The position numbers were made by a program, and so were the translations under genes. The notes under the pieces were generated by a model. That model was not told the DNA's origin and ran no database searches. It saw only the letters and a program-made list of their open reading frames with translations. From Symsagittifera roscoffensis (Eukaryota > Xenacoelomorpha > Acoela > Convolutidae): a stretch of DNA of 64,000 nucleotides. Shown piece by piece: positions 34,184-45,093 of this stretch (position 1 is the first letter of the stretch; the number at the start of each line of letters is the position of its first letter). The DNA is taken from NCBI RefSeq assembly GCF_963678635.1, contig NC_087067.1, positions 34,224,509-34,288,508 on the forward strand. The letters are read 5' to 3'.

Positions 34184-35075
34184 CTAAATAAAATCAAAAC
34201 ATGATCGATGTGGATGAAGTGTGGGATGTTCTTTTGTTAGAAGCTCATCTTGCACCTTCCGCCAGCAGATAAAGTACATCTTGTGCCTAACATCCGCATC
34301 ATGGATCTAATATAACTTTCATCTAATTTCACAGCAGATCGCACAATATTCACCGTCTGTTTGTGGTTGATTTGTGTTTTCTGGAATTCAGTAATTCGGT
34401 TAGTTACTCAGACTGCATGCTAAACCAGAATCATATATTACAAATTACAGAAAAAAACGGTTTTTATAATGTCACTGAATAAATCCAGACATTTTGTACA
34501 CATTCATTGAAAAAACTGTACAGATCAGATTATATATTATACGAATTTGGTAATAGGAAGTCTTCAGGACCTTTTTGACTGATATTTGGGCAGGCAATGC
34601 TCCCACTGGCAATACGCCGCATGATCCACGAGGGTTTTGGAAGAGACTGCCTATCTCTTTTTTATTCGCCAGCTTTTCCTTAGTTCTTGGCTTAAAATAC
34701 AAAATTATCTAGTTTAGCATGAGAGGTTAAACTGAGTTTTTGGGATGAATGAAGCATTTCAGTACACGGAATGACGAAACGCAACTTTTGGGATCAATTG
34801 AGTATTTCTTCATATGCGATTTAACTGGGTGCAGTTTTTGGAATATTGAAGTAAGTATTTCATTATTTGGGCTGAAATTCGGCCAGAAGTAAATACGTAA
34901 AATATTCTGGCAAGGCGGTCAACTAAGGCTTTGTTGTGCGCCTTCAGAATTCTCCAGACCTCCTCCAGATCTTCTGATTCTTGCTGCGGTATCGTGTCTC
35001 TGGTGTTATAAAAATATCTTTTTCTATTTTCGTTTATTTTGACAAAAATGTATCAGTTTAATCTTTGATACTAAC

Positions 35076-35817
35076 CACAGATGCACCATAATCTCATTCA
35101 GAGCCAATATCGGGAAAGCAGGGTAGCAGCTGCTGAAGGGCTCATCGACTTTCCGGTCATGTCGGTAAGCTTTAGCAGCCGTCAGCAGGTGTCCACAATG
35201 GATGAAATTGACACCAACAGCCCTGACTCTGAATGCGTTTCAACCATGTGTATCATGCCATTTTTCTGACATCCTCCAGCATCACAGCAAGGATCATCCC
35301 CAGAAAACATCGGTTTCGAACCCAGAGATTGCTGCATCAGATATTCCTGGAAAATTTGTTTGTTGTTGACCACCGACGGGGTCATCAAAAAAAATGTTTT
35401 GCAGCCAAAAAAAAGACCTAAATGGAACATATTTCTATATTTCGTTGAAAAAATGTGCACCAAATTTTGTTAAATCTTTCACTAAAATGTCCTTCACAGA
35501 TGTACCGGAGAAATCCTGCTGAAATGGTGTTATTGCACCAGCCTGCGATAACAGCAGGTAGCTTGACTCCTTTGTCGGTACTTCTGTCTTCTCCAACTTC
35601 CTTTTATGTATGTTTCCCAACGACATATCCTTGACTGCTTTCGGAACAGAGAATTTCGTGGCGGCCGACAAGGAAGCATCAGCATCAACGATATTCCAGA
35701 ACATTGGCGGCATTGATCGGAACGAAGTTTGAATATCAGCTGGCCTAATTGATCGTATATACTCCTAGGATTGAACACAAATGTGAGGTTGAACTTATTT
35801 GAAAACTGGACCACTCG
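35076..35817 (-). pseudogene. JmjC catalytic-core exons
   Basis: The exon from 35817 has acceptor TATTCAG and follows a 36-nt intron (35853-35818, donor GTAATC). It encodes a beta-strand region (NKFNLTFVF), then, after a 1-nt shift near 35765, RPADIQTSFRSMPPMFWN and the core QDFSGTSV. The Fe ligand His of the usual HxD is Gln here (Q-Q-D). The distal His (GMIHMV) and the 2-oxoglutarate Lys context (CKTFFLM) are kept. Another frame change near 35240 leads to the C-terminal helix AAKAYRHDRKVDEPF; the exon ends at a GTTAGT donor at 35075. Confidence 0.75.
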
Positions 35818-37213
35818 CTGAATATGAGTCTATTGATTGTACAAACTGATTACCTTTTCCCTAAAGATGTACCGTCTAGCTCTGAATTTCTTGGGGTATT
35901 CCTTCAAAGTTTCGTCAATCAAGTTGTCCCATACAACCGGCTGTCAAACTGGCAACTATCCACAGGCCCTGTTAGTTGGCTTTCAAACCCCTGGATGGAT
36001 TCAGCCGATGGAACCAACAAGACTCCGTGTTGGCCAATAAACTAGTCTGACAATATCAATCGCAGGCACGCACTGTTTTAGACTTGAAGCAGAAAAAACC
36101 CAAAAAAAGATGATCGAAAATTATTTATGACAAATTTGAGCTATTTTTAATTTCAGATGCTTTCATGCGAAAATCTCTCTTTTAGTTCGACATGGTCAAT
36201 TGGAGATAACAGATCAATATGACTGGTACTCGTGCTACAAGAGCTGACCAAAACCACAGCAACACTCTGCGGTTTTTCCCCAAGAGCTTTTGGTTTCTGT
36301 ATCAGCACCAGAGGAGGTCGTTGATCTCTTCTCAGATATGCGTCCAAGGGACTATGAAGTGGCGAAATAGAGCCTGGTAGAGGAAAGGGCGAAACGAACT
36401 CTGGTACGAGAGGAAAGGGATCTGGCCTCAGTCACGGTCCATTCGGAACCTCGGGAGTGGCACCATCCTAATTGGCACAGCTGGCGCACCAATTGGCAAC
36501 TGGTATGTGACTTCCGAGGTATGTTCGTCGATAGTACTTATCACTTCTGGATCAGTAACTGTAGTACCAACAGTTCATGAAGCAGTGCACTTGGAGCAGT
36601 GCCCTTGTTCATTGATAGTACTTGTCCCTTCTGGAGCAGTAACTGTAGTACCAACAGATCGTGGAGCAGTGCCCTTGGAGATTTCGCCGTCATTCAGTAA
36701 AATAGAGGGCTAAAACAGTGATGTTGATTTAAATCCAGACTAATGAGAGGATAAATATACTTGCAGACTAGTGGGCTTACATTAATATCAAAAAACGGCG
36801 TTTTGTTACATACAATTGAAATGTTCAAACAGGGTTCCTCATCTTCCGGCTACATTTTGCACAAAATCGTCGCCAATTTTTCCTGCTTGTACCCGCTCGT
36901 CGCATCTAGCTCGCTTGGTTCCTGCTTGCACCAGGAAGTCGTCACATGATGCCCATTTCTGCACGCTCATGTTTGTTCCAGGAGGTCGTCTTGCTCGTCG
37001 TCTTCGTCTTGATCGTCTTTCTGCTGGTTCCCAAAGCAATTTTTACGGTAGTCCATCTCATCGTCTGCCTCCTCATCGTTGTCGTGATACGGTCTAGTCG
37101 CGGACGTGGACTGAATTATTTGGCTTAGTACTAATACAGTTTGAATTTGGAATCAAAAAACATATAGATCGATGGGTTCGTACCTTATTTCAAAAGCACA
37201 CATATTCACTCAC

Positions 37214-37552
37214 TCTGATAATCGCCGATTTCATGCTCGCAGATCAAATTTGCCCTTCTCTGCTTCGCTATGAATGGTAATTGGCACCCCTCAGAAGTGT
37301 CCAGCACAAAATTATAACTTTTCCTAGCGACAGAGAGCAGCTTTCGTTTGAGTCCAGATCTTGGATAGTCTCTTATCCTCTCCCAGCAGCCAGGCGACAA
37401 CACATGCTCTGCAGTTCTGTAGCAGTCGCTGAAACCCTCCGCGCAACAGAACATGCAAATCAAGTTCTTCAGATTCACATCCCTCTTTTCGCATCGTTTT
37501 TCAGCAAAATGGCGGACCATGTTGCTTTTTTGCGAAAATTGTAGGTCGCACT
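37214..37552 (-). pseudogene. zinc-finger exon of the JmjC gene
   Basis: After acceptor TTTTCAG the exon encodes CDLQFSQKSNMVRHFAEKRC, a C2H2/C2HC-like finger whose first Cys may lie in an upstream exon. Then comes a second Cys/His group (CMFCC...H...C), and a basic segment (SGLKRKLLSVARKSYNF). It stays open for 112 codons and ends at a GTGAGT donor. The plus-strand ORF 37281-37544 is its shadow. A DNA- or chromatin-binding role is inferred from the fingers only. Confidence 0.65.
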
Positions 37553-38500
37553 CTGAAAACGAAAAAAAAAAAAAAATCAGTCAAGGATTGAAATTAAGAC
37601 AGTAAGATTTATTTCACATTATCGATTTTCTTACAAAAATTTGTATGTGGACTAAAATTAGGTTATGACAACGTTAGAACTCGTTACAAAAACAAAGCGC
37701 TCCTTACAATATAAAAACGATTCATATGTGAAGCGTGGGAAAAAGGCCAATTAATATTAGTGGAATCCGCAAAATCTTAAGCACTATCTATTTTACTTAT
37801 TTAGAATCTAGGATCAAATCTTTCAGAACCTTTGCTACATCAAATTTGTGATACCCTTTAGAACGTGGAACCGGTATCTCAATTGTGAAATGCGAGCCTT
37901 AAATTTTATTACTTTATAACTTTCTTTATAAAAAAAACGTCTTTTACGCCACAATAATTGGAATGCACGCTTACTTCGTTGTTTTTAAAGCATCTTTGAG
38001 AGTCGCGGATTTCATCCAGTGACATCTGGTTTGGAAGCCATATTTTTCTTTACCCAGACCCGTTAGTAATTTTAGATAAACTGAAAGCTAAGCACAGTCG
38101 TCCCCTGCAATTAATCAGTTACAATAAATTATCTGAGATGCAAAACATTTTTATTACCGTTGAAATCCTTTATTACCCATTTTTATTGAAGAAATGAGTA
38201 ATAAACCCATTTTAAACTTGAAGAAAATTGTTTAGAATGATGAGAAATTTGTTTTTGCACTCGAAGCCAGTCATATATCGGATTGATCGGTAATGGATAG
38301 AGGACATCAAATCGAAAATAAAACGGAATCAGGTCTAAAAAAAAGTCTAAAATAAAAAACTGATAGGATCAACCGCGGTTCTTAAATACTAAAAAATATA
38401 ATTCGCTCCAATAATAATAATTTATTTTAAAAATCTTGATGGCATATTCATTACAAGGTACCACAAAGGAGAGAGAATAATTGGCTTCAAAACAGCGGTT
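37553..38500. other. no gene seen
   Basis: AT-rich. One TGGAATCCGCAAAATCTTAA motif (about 37760) belongs to the GCGGAWTCCGC family. Any missing first exon of the JmjC gene would be expected here, but I see none. Confidence 0.5.
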
Positions 38501-38559
38501 TTGGATCTTATTATTTTCTCCCCTCTGGTTCCTTTGTAACGACCCATGTTGCCCATTAT

Positions 38560-38735
38560 AAGAGGCCCAACCCGGGGAATTACACCCTATAAAGATATAT
38601 CCCCCTAATTTGCCCCCACGAATTTTGTACCTTGTTAACTCCCCCTCCCCTAATTTTCTCCCACGAATTTTGTACCTCGTTAACTACCCCCCCCCATTGC
38701 AGTAGGAGGAGAAAAAGTTAACAAGATCCCCGGCT
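38560..38735. repeat. C-rich duplicated segment with GTTAAC ends
   Basis: Two copies of a ~47-bp unit (CCACGAATTTTGTACCTYGT followed by TAACT) flank C-runs, and an inverted GTTAAC with GAGGAG follows at about 38710. A similar GTTAAC/C-run arrangement occurs at 12000-12050. Confidence 0.6.
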
Positions 38736-38779
38736 AGTATCCCTCTAAATCGATTGGGAAACTTGTACGGTTGATGTGT

Positions 38780-39290
38780 TGATTTTTGCCAGTATTTGGG
38801 ATTTTGCAGAACTGTAACGAACTATAATCAGTATTTGGGATTTTGCAGAATTTTTTTGTCAGTATTTGGGATTGTGCAACTGCAACGAACTACTGACAGT
38901 ATGAAATATTGAGATTTTTCAATTGAGTTAAATTTTGTACTGTAAATTGCAACGAAACTGAAGTGAAATTGGAACAAACTGATCAGTTTTTAAGATTGAT
39001 GTAAACTGCAACCAGAACTATTGAGATTTTGCAAAATTAGAACAAACTATTTCAGTCTTTGGTCTGAGCAATAGATTGCACGGCGCCATTACACACTCCT
39101 CTCCATCAAGATTTAAAATTTTACAGACCTAGAACGAACGACTACTTCAGTATTTGGGATGAGAAATAGACTGAACGGCGCCATTCGCACCTGTCAGTAA
39201 TAAGATTTTGCAAAACCAAACAGACTATTTCCGTTATTGGGTCGGGATAAAAAAACTAAACGACGCCAGTACACATCCAATTCAGAAACG
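38780..39290. repeat. short degenerate repeats (CAGTATTTGGGATTTTGCAG)
   Basis: At least five imperfect copies of the phrase spaced 40-150 bp apart. No coding frame. Confidence 0.65.
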
Positions 39291-39419
39291 ATGATATATT
39301 TGATCACAGGAAAACAGTGATTTGTTCATAGGAAAAAATAATTTAGTGGGCGAAACATATTTTACAATTTTTTTCCAGAAAGCAAAATGTTGGGCTATAT
39401 AACAGGAAAAAAGGTTTTA

Positions 39420-40105
39420 AACTAGGGTATAATTACAAAGTTTTGTTGAGCTGGAGAGTTCAAGTATTATTGATTTCGAACGATTACTATAAACATTTAA
39501 GAAGCGTATGATAATCACGGATTATGCAATTTAACTCATGGAAACCCAATTAAACAAACTCAAGAAACAATTAGTGACTCTTTTAGTTGACGGCTCAAAA
39601 AAGTATCGCAACAATTATGACTCTAGTTGGCTATGAAGTCTATCGGATAGCTATGAAGCTTAACCCAAGTTTGACCAAATCAGTTAGGGAAAGTTAAAAA
39701 TCTCATGAAAAAAGGGTAAAACCTAGGGTATAATTACAAGATATAGTTAAACTGGGTAGTTCAAGAGTTTTTTGATCTCCTCCGTTTACCATAATTAACC
39801 ATTTGAGGAGCGTATGATAATCACTGATTATGAAATCTAAGCACTTGAAATCAATTATCAAACTCAAGAAACAGTTAGTGACTCTTTTAGTTGACGGCTT
39901 AAAAAGTATCGAAACAATTATGACTCTAGTTGGCTATGAAGTCTATCTGCTGGCTATGAAGCTTAGCCCAAGTTTGGCCAAGTCGGTTAGGCCAAGTTAA
40001 AAATCACACCAGAATCCAGAATTAGTTTTACAATTAAGCAAATTGGTAATTTCACGGATATGGACAACTTAAATAACACTCTCTATTCATTCATCACTGC
40101 ACCTC
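39420..40105. repeat. ~300-bp tandem units, block B1
   Basis: GGGTATAATTACAA recurs at 39427 and 39727, and TATGACTCTAGTTGGCTATG at 39616 and 39919 (periods 300 and 303 bp). The block 39616-40102 recurs as block B2 at 41817-42315. Confidence 0.85.
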
Positions 40106-41460
40106 TTTCAAATTCAGTTTAAAAATCTTCTAAATTCTGTCATTACTGCACCTTTTTCAGTTTCCGCCAAACCAATCCGACAAATAAAGCCAACACGAAT
40201 ATCGACAAACCGATACTACTCGACGTACAGACAAACAAACCGTCATACGAATTGACAGAAAAAAAATGACATACGAATCGGGACACACAAACCGACGCGT
40301 ACGATTTGTCATACAAATTAACGACTCGCCCGATAAGACAAATGACTCTACAATGACCCAGAAAAATTTGGAGCACTAATTGAGGAATCGCTATTCGATA
40401 GCTTCAGATAATGATAGAAAATTTTTAGACGTCAAATATCTTGACGAAATAGCAGGAAAAGAATTGGCAAACAAAAATCGAATATAGCAGAGACTAGTTT
40501 CATAAATGGTCGATGGAACTACATTGAAAGTTGACAATCTTGTACGAAAAATAGCAATACAATGGCAAAGCAGTCATTCGACTGCAGTAGCAACAGTAAC
40601 CTTGCAGATGTTAATTCTACGGGGCTTAAATACCTTGGAACGAAAAACGGAGGAACCTGGTCAAGTTTCTCTTTTCAGAAACAATGCTGCCCGAATATTC
40701 ACCTTTTAGTGTTGTAAACCATCAGAACAGATCGACACTGCCCTTAGAACAGTTAGAAACCTCATCAAGAACACAGACATCAACAGAATCAGCAACCTCA
40801 CAATCATTAGCCTCAGCAAATTACACTTCGATTGAGTAAATAATAAAGAATCCTCATCCGGATCTTCCCATTCACTACAACCTACCATTCATGACACACT
40901 TGATGATAAAGAAAAAGCTAGCAACGTTTCTTTGACTGGTGACACGAACTTAAAAGCCAGAATAGATTACCTTGACGCAAGATTTAATTAACCTTCCAAA
41001 ACTCGTCATTCTTTTCATAGGATCCAAATTTTTTAACCAACCATCTTCAATGTAAACCTTTTCAGATTTAAACATTTGATCAGTTGATTGAAAACGGGCT
41101 TTTCGATTTTTAAATTTAGTTCTCCTATGTGTCATAATTATTTATTGACATATCCCATCAATCTTTTTAGCCGTGTCAAAAACAGTCACGCCCGCGGTTC
41201 AACGCAACCAAACTAAACTGTCAAACCAAAATTGCATAATAGTTTAACAAAATGCCTAGGGACAAAAAAAATAATAATGTTGTTGATTTTGGTTCATTTC
41301 GGCTGAACTAAATTTTTTGTTTAGCTGTCATTGTAAGAACTGATTCCATTTTCATTATAGGATGGATTAACAGTGACAGCTAACCGCAGTTTTAAATTTA
41401 AAACTATGGCATACTACGAATCATTTCATAAATATCGTAGAACATAAATTCAAATTGAAT
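40106..41460. other. weakly coding-like stretch, no gene established
   Basis: Short open pieces exist on both strands: a plus frame at 40506-40709; a plus Ser/Thr-rich piece near 40740-40991 ending SLTGDTNLKARIDYLDARFN; and a minus piece at 40376-40143 with a hydrophobic segment (GLSIFVLALFVGLVW). They do not connect and match nothing I know, so I report no gene. Confidence 0.35.
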
Positions 41461-41461
41461 C

Positions 41462-42668
41462 GTAGCAGTCAAATATTTAAATTTGAAGCTATTAAAATAA
41501 GGTTTAACGACAACTTTACACAGGGGTTTTAAATTTTCCTATTGGGGAATCTTGTAAGTTGTTCAATTTGTTTAAGCTATCGGCCTTCAGCGAGAATTAG
41601 ATACCTGCTAAGTATGTTTTTTATCAACCATTGGTCGATCGATCATCCACTTTTTAATGTTTGCTTAGATTAGACATTCGTAACTCATTCTTAATCATAC
41701 TATTCTCAAAACATCTTGGTTAGTCGATAAATAAATTGATTCAAAAACTGATGCAGGCACTCCTCATTTGAAGCATCGCTCAGTCGCCTTGTACCATTTT
41801 CAGGCGACCATGGTTTTATGACTCTAGTTGGCTATGAAATCTATCGGCTGGCTATGAAGCTTAACCCAAGTTTGGCCAAATCAGTTAGGGAAAGTTAAAA
41901 ATCTCATGAAAAAAGGGTAAAACCTAGGGTATAATTACAAGATATAGTTAAACTGGGTAGTTGAAGAGTTTTTTGATCTCCTCCGATTACCATAATTAAC
42001 CATTTGAGGAGCGTATGATAATCACTGATTATGAAATCTAAGCACTTGAAAATCAATTAATCAAACTCAAGAAACAGTTAGTGACTCTTTTAGTTGACGG
42101 CTTAAAAAGTATCGAAACAATTATGACTCTAGTTGGCTATGAAGTCTACCTGCTGGCTATGAAGATTAGCCCAAGTTTGGCCAAGTCGGTTAGGCCAAGT
42201 TAAAAATCACACCAGAATCCAGAATTAGTTTTCCAATTAGGCAAATTGGTAATTCCACGGATATGGACAACTTAAAAAACACTCTCTGTTCATTCATCAC
42301 TCTCTATTCATTCGTAGCAGTCAAATATTTAAATTTGAAGCTATTAAAATAAGGTTTAACGACAACTTTTCATAGAGGTTTTAAATTTTCTTATTGGGGA
42401 ATATTGTAAGTTGTTCAATTGGTTTAAGCTATCGGCCTTCAGCGAGAATTAGATACCTGCTAAGTATGTTTCTTATCGACCATTGGTCGATCATCCACTT
42501 TTTAATGTTTGTTTAGATTAGACATTCGTAACTCATTCTTAATCATACTATTCTCAAAAATATTTTGGTTAGTCGATAAATAAATTGATTCAAAAACTGA
42601 TGCAGGCACTCCTCATTTGAAGCATCGTTCAGTCACCTTGTACCATTTTCAGGCGACTATGGTTTTAT
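41462..42668. repeat. A-B-A direct repeat carrying SET-exon fragments
   Basis: A 355-bp block (41462-41816) recurs at 42317-42668, flanking block B2 (41817-42315). The right end of each A block, read on the minus strand, encodes GTRRLSDASNEEC or a close variant, matching the SET gene segment PPRRLIDASNEE at about 43345-43390. The A blocks are therefore partial duplications of the SET-gene region. Confidence 0.75.
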
Positions 42669-42714
42669 TTGATCTTACGTAGTATTTACTAATGAATTAT
42701 TGTTTTACACAGCG

Positions 42715-42870
42715 AAATTTTGTTTTAATTGATTCCACAAACAGTTAGCGGATTCCGCAGACTGTACGTGAGATCTCCAGTTATAACCAGCTTGAACAAT
42801 GGCCAGCTAGAAGAACGAAAGATGAAATAACGAACAAATACTTAACCATTGTCTGTGGAATCCACGAACA
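42715..42870. repeat. GCGGAWTCCGC-family motifs
   Basis: Copies include GATTCCACAAAC, GCGGATTCCGCAG and GTGGAATCCACGAAC, then CAAATCTTAAATCATT, as in the unit at about 28710. Confidence 0.7.
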
Positions 42871-43257
42871 AATCTTAAATCATTACTTAGCTAAATTCGT
42901 GAATATACCCTTTTGGAACATAAACATCTGATTGAAAACGTCCATTTTGTTTTTTTAAAATTTCGATCATTCATTTTTTAATGTTGCTTTAACAAAATTA
43001 GAACAGGTTCAAAAAATAAAATCATGAACACAAACGCAAACTCTTATAAATTCGAAATTGATTCGAAAACTGATTAAACGTTTCCCTAATGAAACGAGTT
43101 TAAAGTTTTAGAATACCCAAAATCCATTTAGCTGCTGTCGTCAAACTACGCTTGAGCAACTTTGTCTCCATAAACAAAGCGCAGTTGCACGAAATGTACA
43201 TTGTCTCTCCTGGTTTTAAGGATGACTATTCTTTCACCTCTGCTAGAAAAAACAACT

Positions 43258-43493
43258 TATACCATCTTCATATTGGACTCGTTTTTCTTCTGGTTGGCGT
43301 GGTTCGCTAAGCGACGCAGACAAATTTTCCATTTATGTAACGGTCACTCTTCATTTGAAGCGTCGATCAACCGCCTAGGAGGACCCTCAATTTGCAATAC
43401 GTATTCACATAGAACTCCTGGTTGGAGGCAGTGCTGGTCGGCATTGATGTTGTTGACTACTTTGCCGTGGTAATCCACCAACACGTCATCTTT
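43258..43493 (-). pseudogene. SET-domain exon
   Basis: After a TTCAAG acceptor-like site comes KDDVLVDYHGKVVNN (the N-SET strand with YxG), then EYVLQIEGPPRRLIDASNEE, an in-frame TGA where family members have Cys, then PLHKWKI and RRLANHANQKKNESNMKM. That last part corresponds to the GRxxNHSxxxSNxK core of SET domains, with Ala for the Ser of NHS. Downstream a LKPGETM-like segment at about 43215 matches the IxxGEEL strand in another frame. The plus ORF 43201-43473 is a shadow. Confidence 0.68.
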
Positions 43494-43657
43494 CTTGAAC
43501 AAATGCACAGCAATCAAAAATCGTAAAAAAGAAAGTCAAAAATACGGATTCAAAAAAAAATGAAATTTTTTAGTACGATATATTTATCGAGTCATTAAAA
43601 TTATAAAGTACCTCTTCCAAAGACGCGAAATTTCACATCACATATACCGACCCAGCT

Positions 43658-43985
43658 CTAGGTCATTGAACGGCTCTGCAACTCTTCCTGAACCTCATAT
43701 GGAAAACTCTCAATGTCGTTCGCGGTATATTTCAGGCTTGTGGTTTTCTCAAGCGGTTGAAATTTTCTCTTTGATCCATCATTGAGCAGCTTTGCCACAT
43801 GGTCAGCCACCTTATTCAGGTCATGGGTTGCCCACTTCTGCTTTGAGTAAAAGTTTGCAAATTTACTTGACAGCTCATGGGAAGTCGTCATCTGCTGAAC
43901 GAAGACCTGTGCGCGCTGCACCTGGCGAACATAACACTGAGATTCTTGTTTGGATCGCACTGCCAACAGAACCTCTTCGTAGGTG
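43658..43985 (-). pseudogene. SET gene exon, part downstream of the Polinton
   Basis: This is the continuation of the exon cut by the element: EEVLLAVRSKQESQCYVRQV, then a helical, Gln/Lys-rich region to EELQSR and a TAG near 43658. It has about 100 residues with no stop and no recognised domain. Its 5' end includes the left target-site duplicate (43980-43985). Confidence 0.75.
43980..43985. other. Polinton target-site duplication, left
   Basis: TAGGTG lies directly before the AGTAGTATAT end of the element and is repeated at 59756-59761. Six bp is the usual length for Polintons. Confidence 0.95.
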
Positions 43986-44322
43986 AGTAGTATATCATTT
44001 AATCATCCTGTCCCTACTTACTTCCCTCATTTTGACATAATCACCCTGTCCCTAGTTATTTGCCTCATTTTGACATTTTGGAAAAACTTTGTTCTCGGCG
44101 CGCGGAAAAGGGTATCATGTTCAAACATGGTCTTAGTCGTTTACCCGAGATTTAAATTATGCTGCAAAACGACAGTTTTGGTTGGTTAAAAATACAATGC
44201 AGCTCGATTTGTGGATCATGTAGCAAAATACATATTGCTGATTGCTTAAAAGTTCGATGCATCTAGAGACGACCCAAGCGCGTCGTTTTGCAAGTGGAGG
44301 GTAAAAACTAACCGGTTTGTTT
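43986..44322 (+). repeat. Polinton left terminal inverted repeat
   Basis: The first ~170 bp match the right end very closely, including two internal phrases CCTGTCCCTA and CTCATTTTGACA that each occur twice. After about 44160 similarity continues with more changes to ACTAACCGGTTTG. Confidence 0.95.
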
Positions 44323-44730
44323 CAGTCAAATTTTAGAAAAAGCGGAAAAAGTATCAGCTTTTTACGAGGTTTTACACGCGAGTCTAGTTTATAGACTTCT
44401 GGGATGTATTATGCATGCCACCAGAAATAACAAAGTTTTTGGGTTCAAAACAGTGGTAGGTAACTTGCAAAATCTATTTGAAAGTTTGAAGGTACATTGA
44501 GCTCTTAAAATTTCTGTTCAACTAGGAAGAGATAATTTTTGAAAAAAGTTAATTCCATTAAAGAATTAAAACCAAGAAAAAATGTTCTATATCATTTATT
44601 TATAATTATATTAACATAGAACGCTAGCTGTAAAATTTAAGTATTATCTTTTCTTGATTATGTAAATTCTCATCTGCTCTAAAGCTCTCATCTGCTTTCA
44701 ATTTGGATCCAACAATTTGTTTCCGACACT
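44323..44730. other. Polinton interior, no gene seen
   Basis: AT-rich, without an open frame, between the left TIR and the short tail ORF. Confidence 0.5.
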
Positions 44731-45093
44731 TCACGCAAGCAAGCTTAATCGCTTTGTAGGAGGTTGATCTACCACTTCTTGAGACTCGAAATTGATGAAC
44801 GCTGACTTTATGAAAGCTTTCTCAAGAACCGGGGCATCCCAATCCAAAATCTCATCATCATCACTGGATATTTCAGCTGTACGAAGGAATCCAGGATCTG
44901 GAGGCTGGAACGGACAGTCACTATCAGATTCACTATGTACATCGTTTTGATAACCAACCTCAAATTTATTACTTGATTCAGCAGCTGAATCATTTGGCGA
45001 GAAAACTTGATAAAAAAACAGTTTTGGTAAAAACAGGGCGAAATTGCTTTTGTCCCGTTCTATCATGACCAAAGGCATAAGAATCAATTCCAT
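44731..45093 (-). CDS. acidic ORF after PolB, unknown
   Basis: A 120-codon minus-strand frame overlapping the end of PolB. The C-terminal two thirds is acidic and Ser/Asp-rich (SESDSDCPFQPPDPGFLRTA, SSDDDEILDWD) and ends PPTKRLSLLA. It may be the frameshifted end of the PolB reading frame plus a small separate protein. I recognise no Polinton core gene in it. Confidence 0.35.
   Translation of the reverse strand: MELILMPLVMIERDKSNFALFLPKLFFYQVFSPNDSAAESSNKFEVGYQNDVHSESDSDCPFQPPDPGFLRTAEISSDDDEILDWDAPVLEKAFIKSAFINFESQEVVDQPPTKRLSLLA

Larger units (their letters stand above)
33763..37552 (-). pseudogene. JmjC-domain (KDM2/KDM7-like) multi-exon gene, probably dead
   Basis: Nine candidate exons on the minus strand, bounded by plausible GT-AG sites: 37552-37214 (zinc-finger), 37110-36967 (acidic), 36709-36153 (Ser/Thr/Pro repeats), about 36033-35854, 35817-about 35490, about 35447-35076, 34999-about 34860, 34690-about 34520 and 34183-33763. 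Exon five ends in the JmjC core (TPFQQDFSGTSV), and the next continues CKTFFLM, GMIHMV and GVNFIHCGHLLTAAKAY, matching KDM2/PHF8 in order. KDM2/7 enzymes remove methyl groups from histone H3 lysines using Fe(II) and 2-oxoglutarate. Frameshifts near 35765 and 35240 and several stops suggest a pseudogene. The 5' end is incomplete: no start exon was found. Confidence 0.72.

Noticed and set aside
40143-40376. Small membrane protein on the minus strand
   Set aside because: Only one hydrophobic stretch in a short frame, no start context and no neighbour support.
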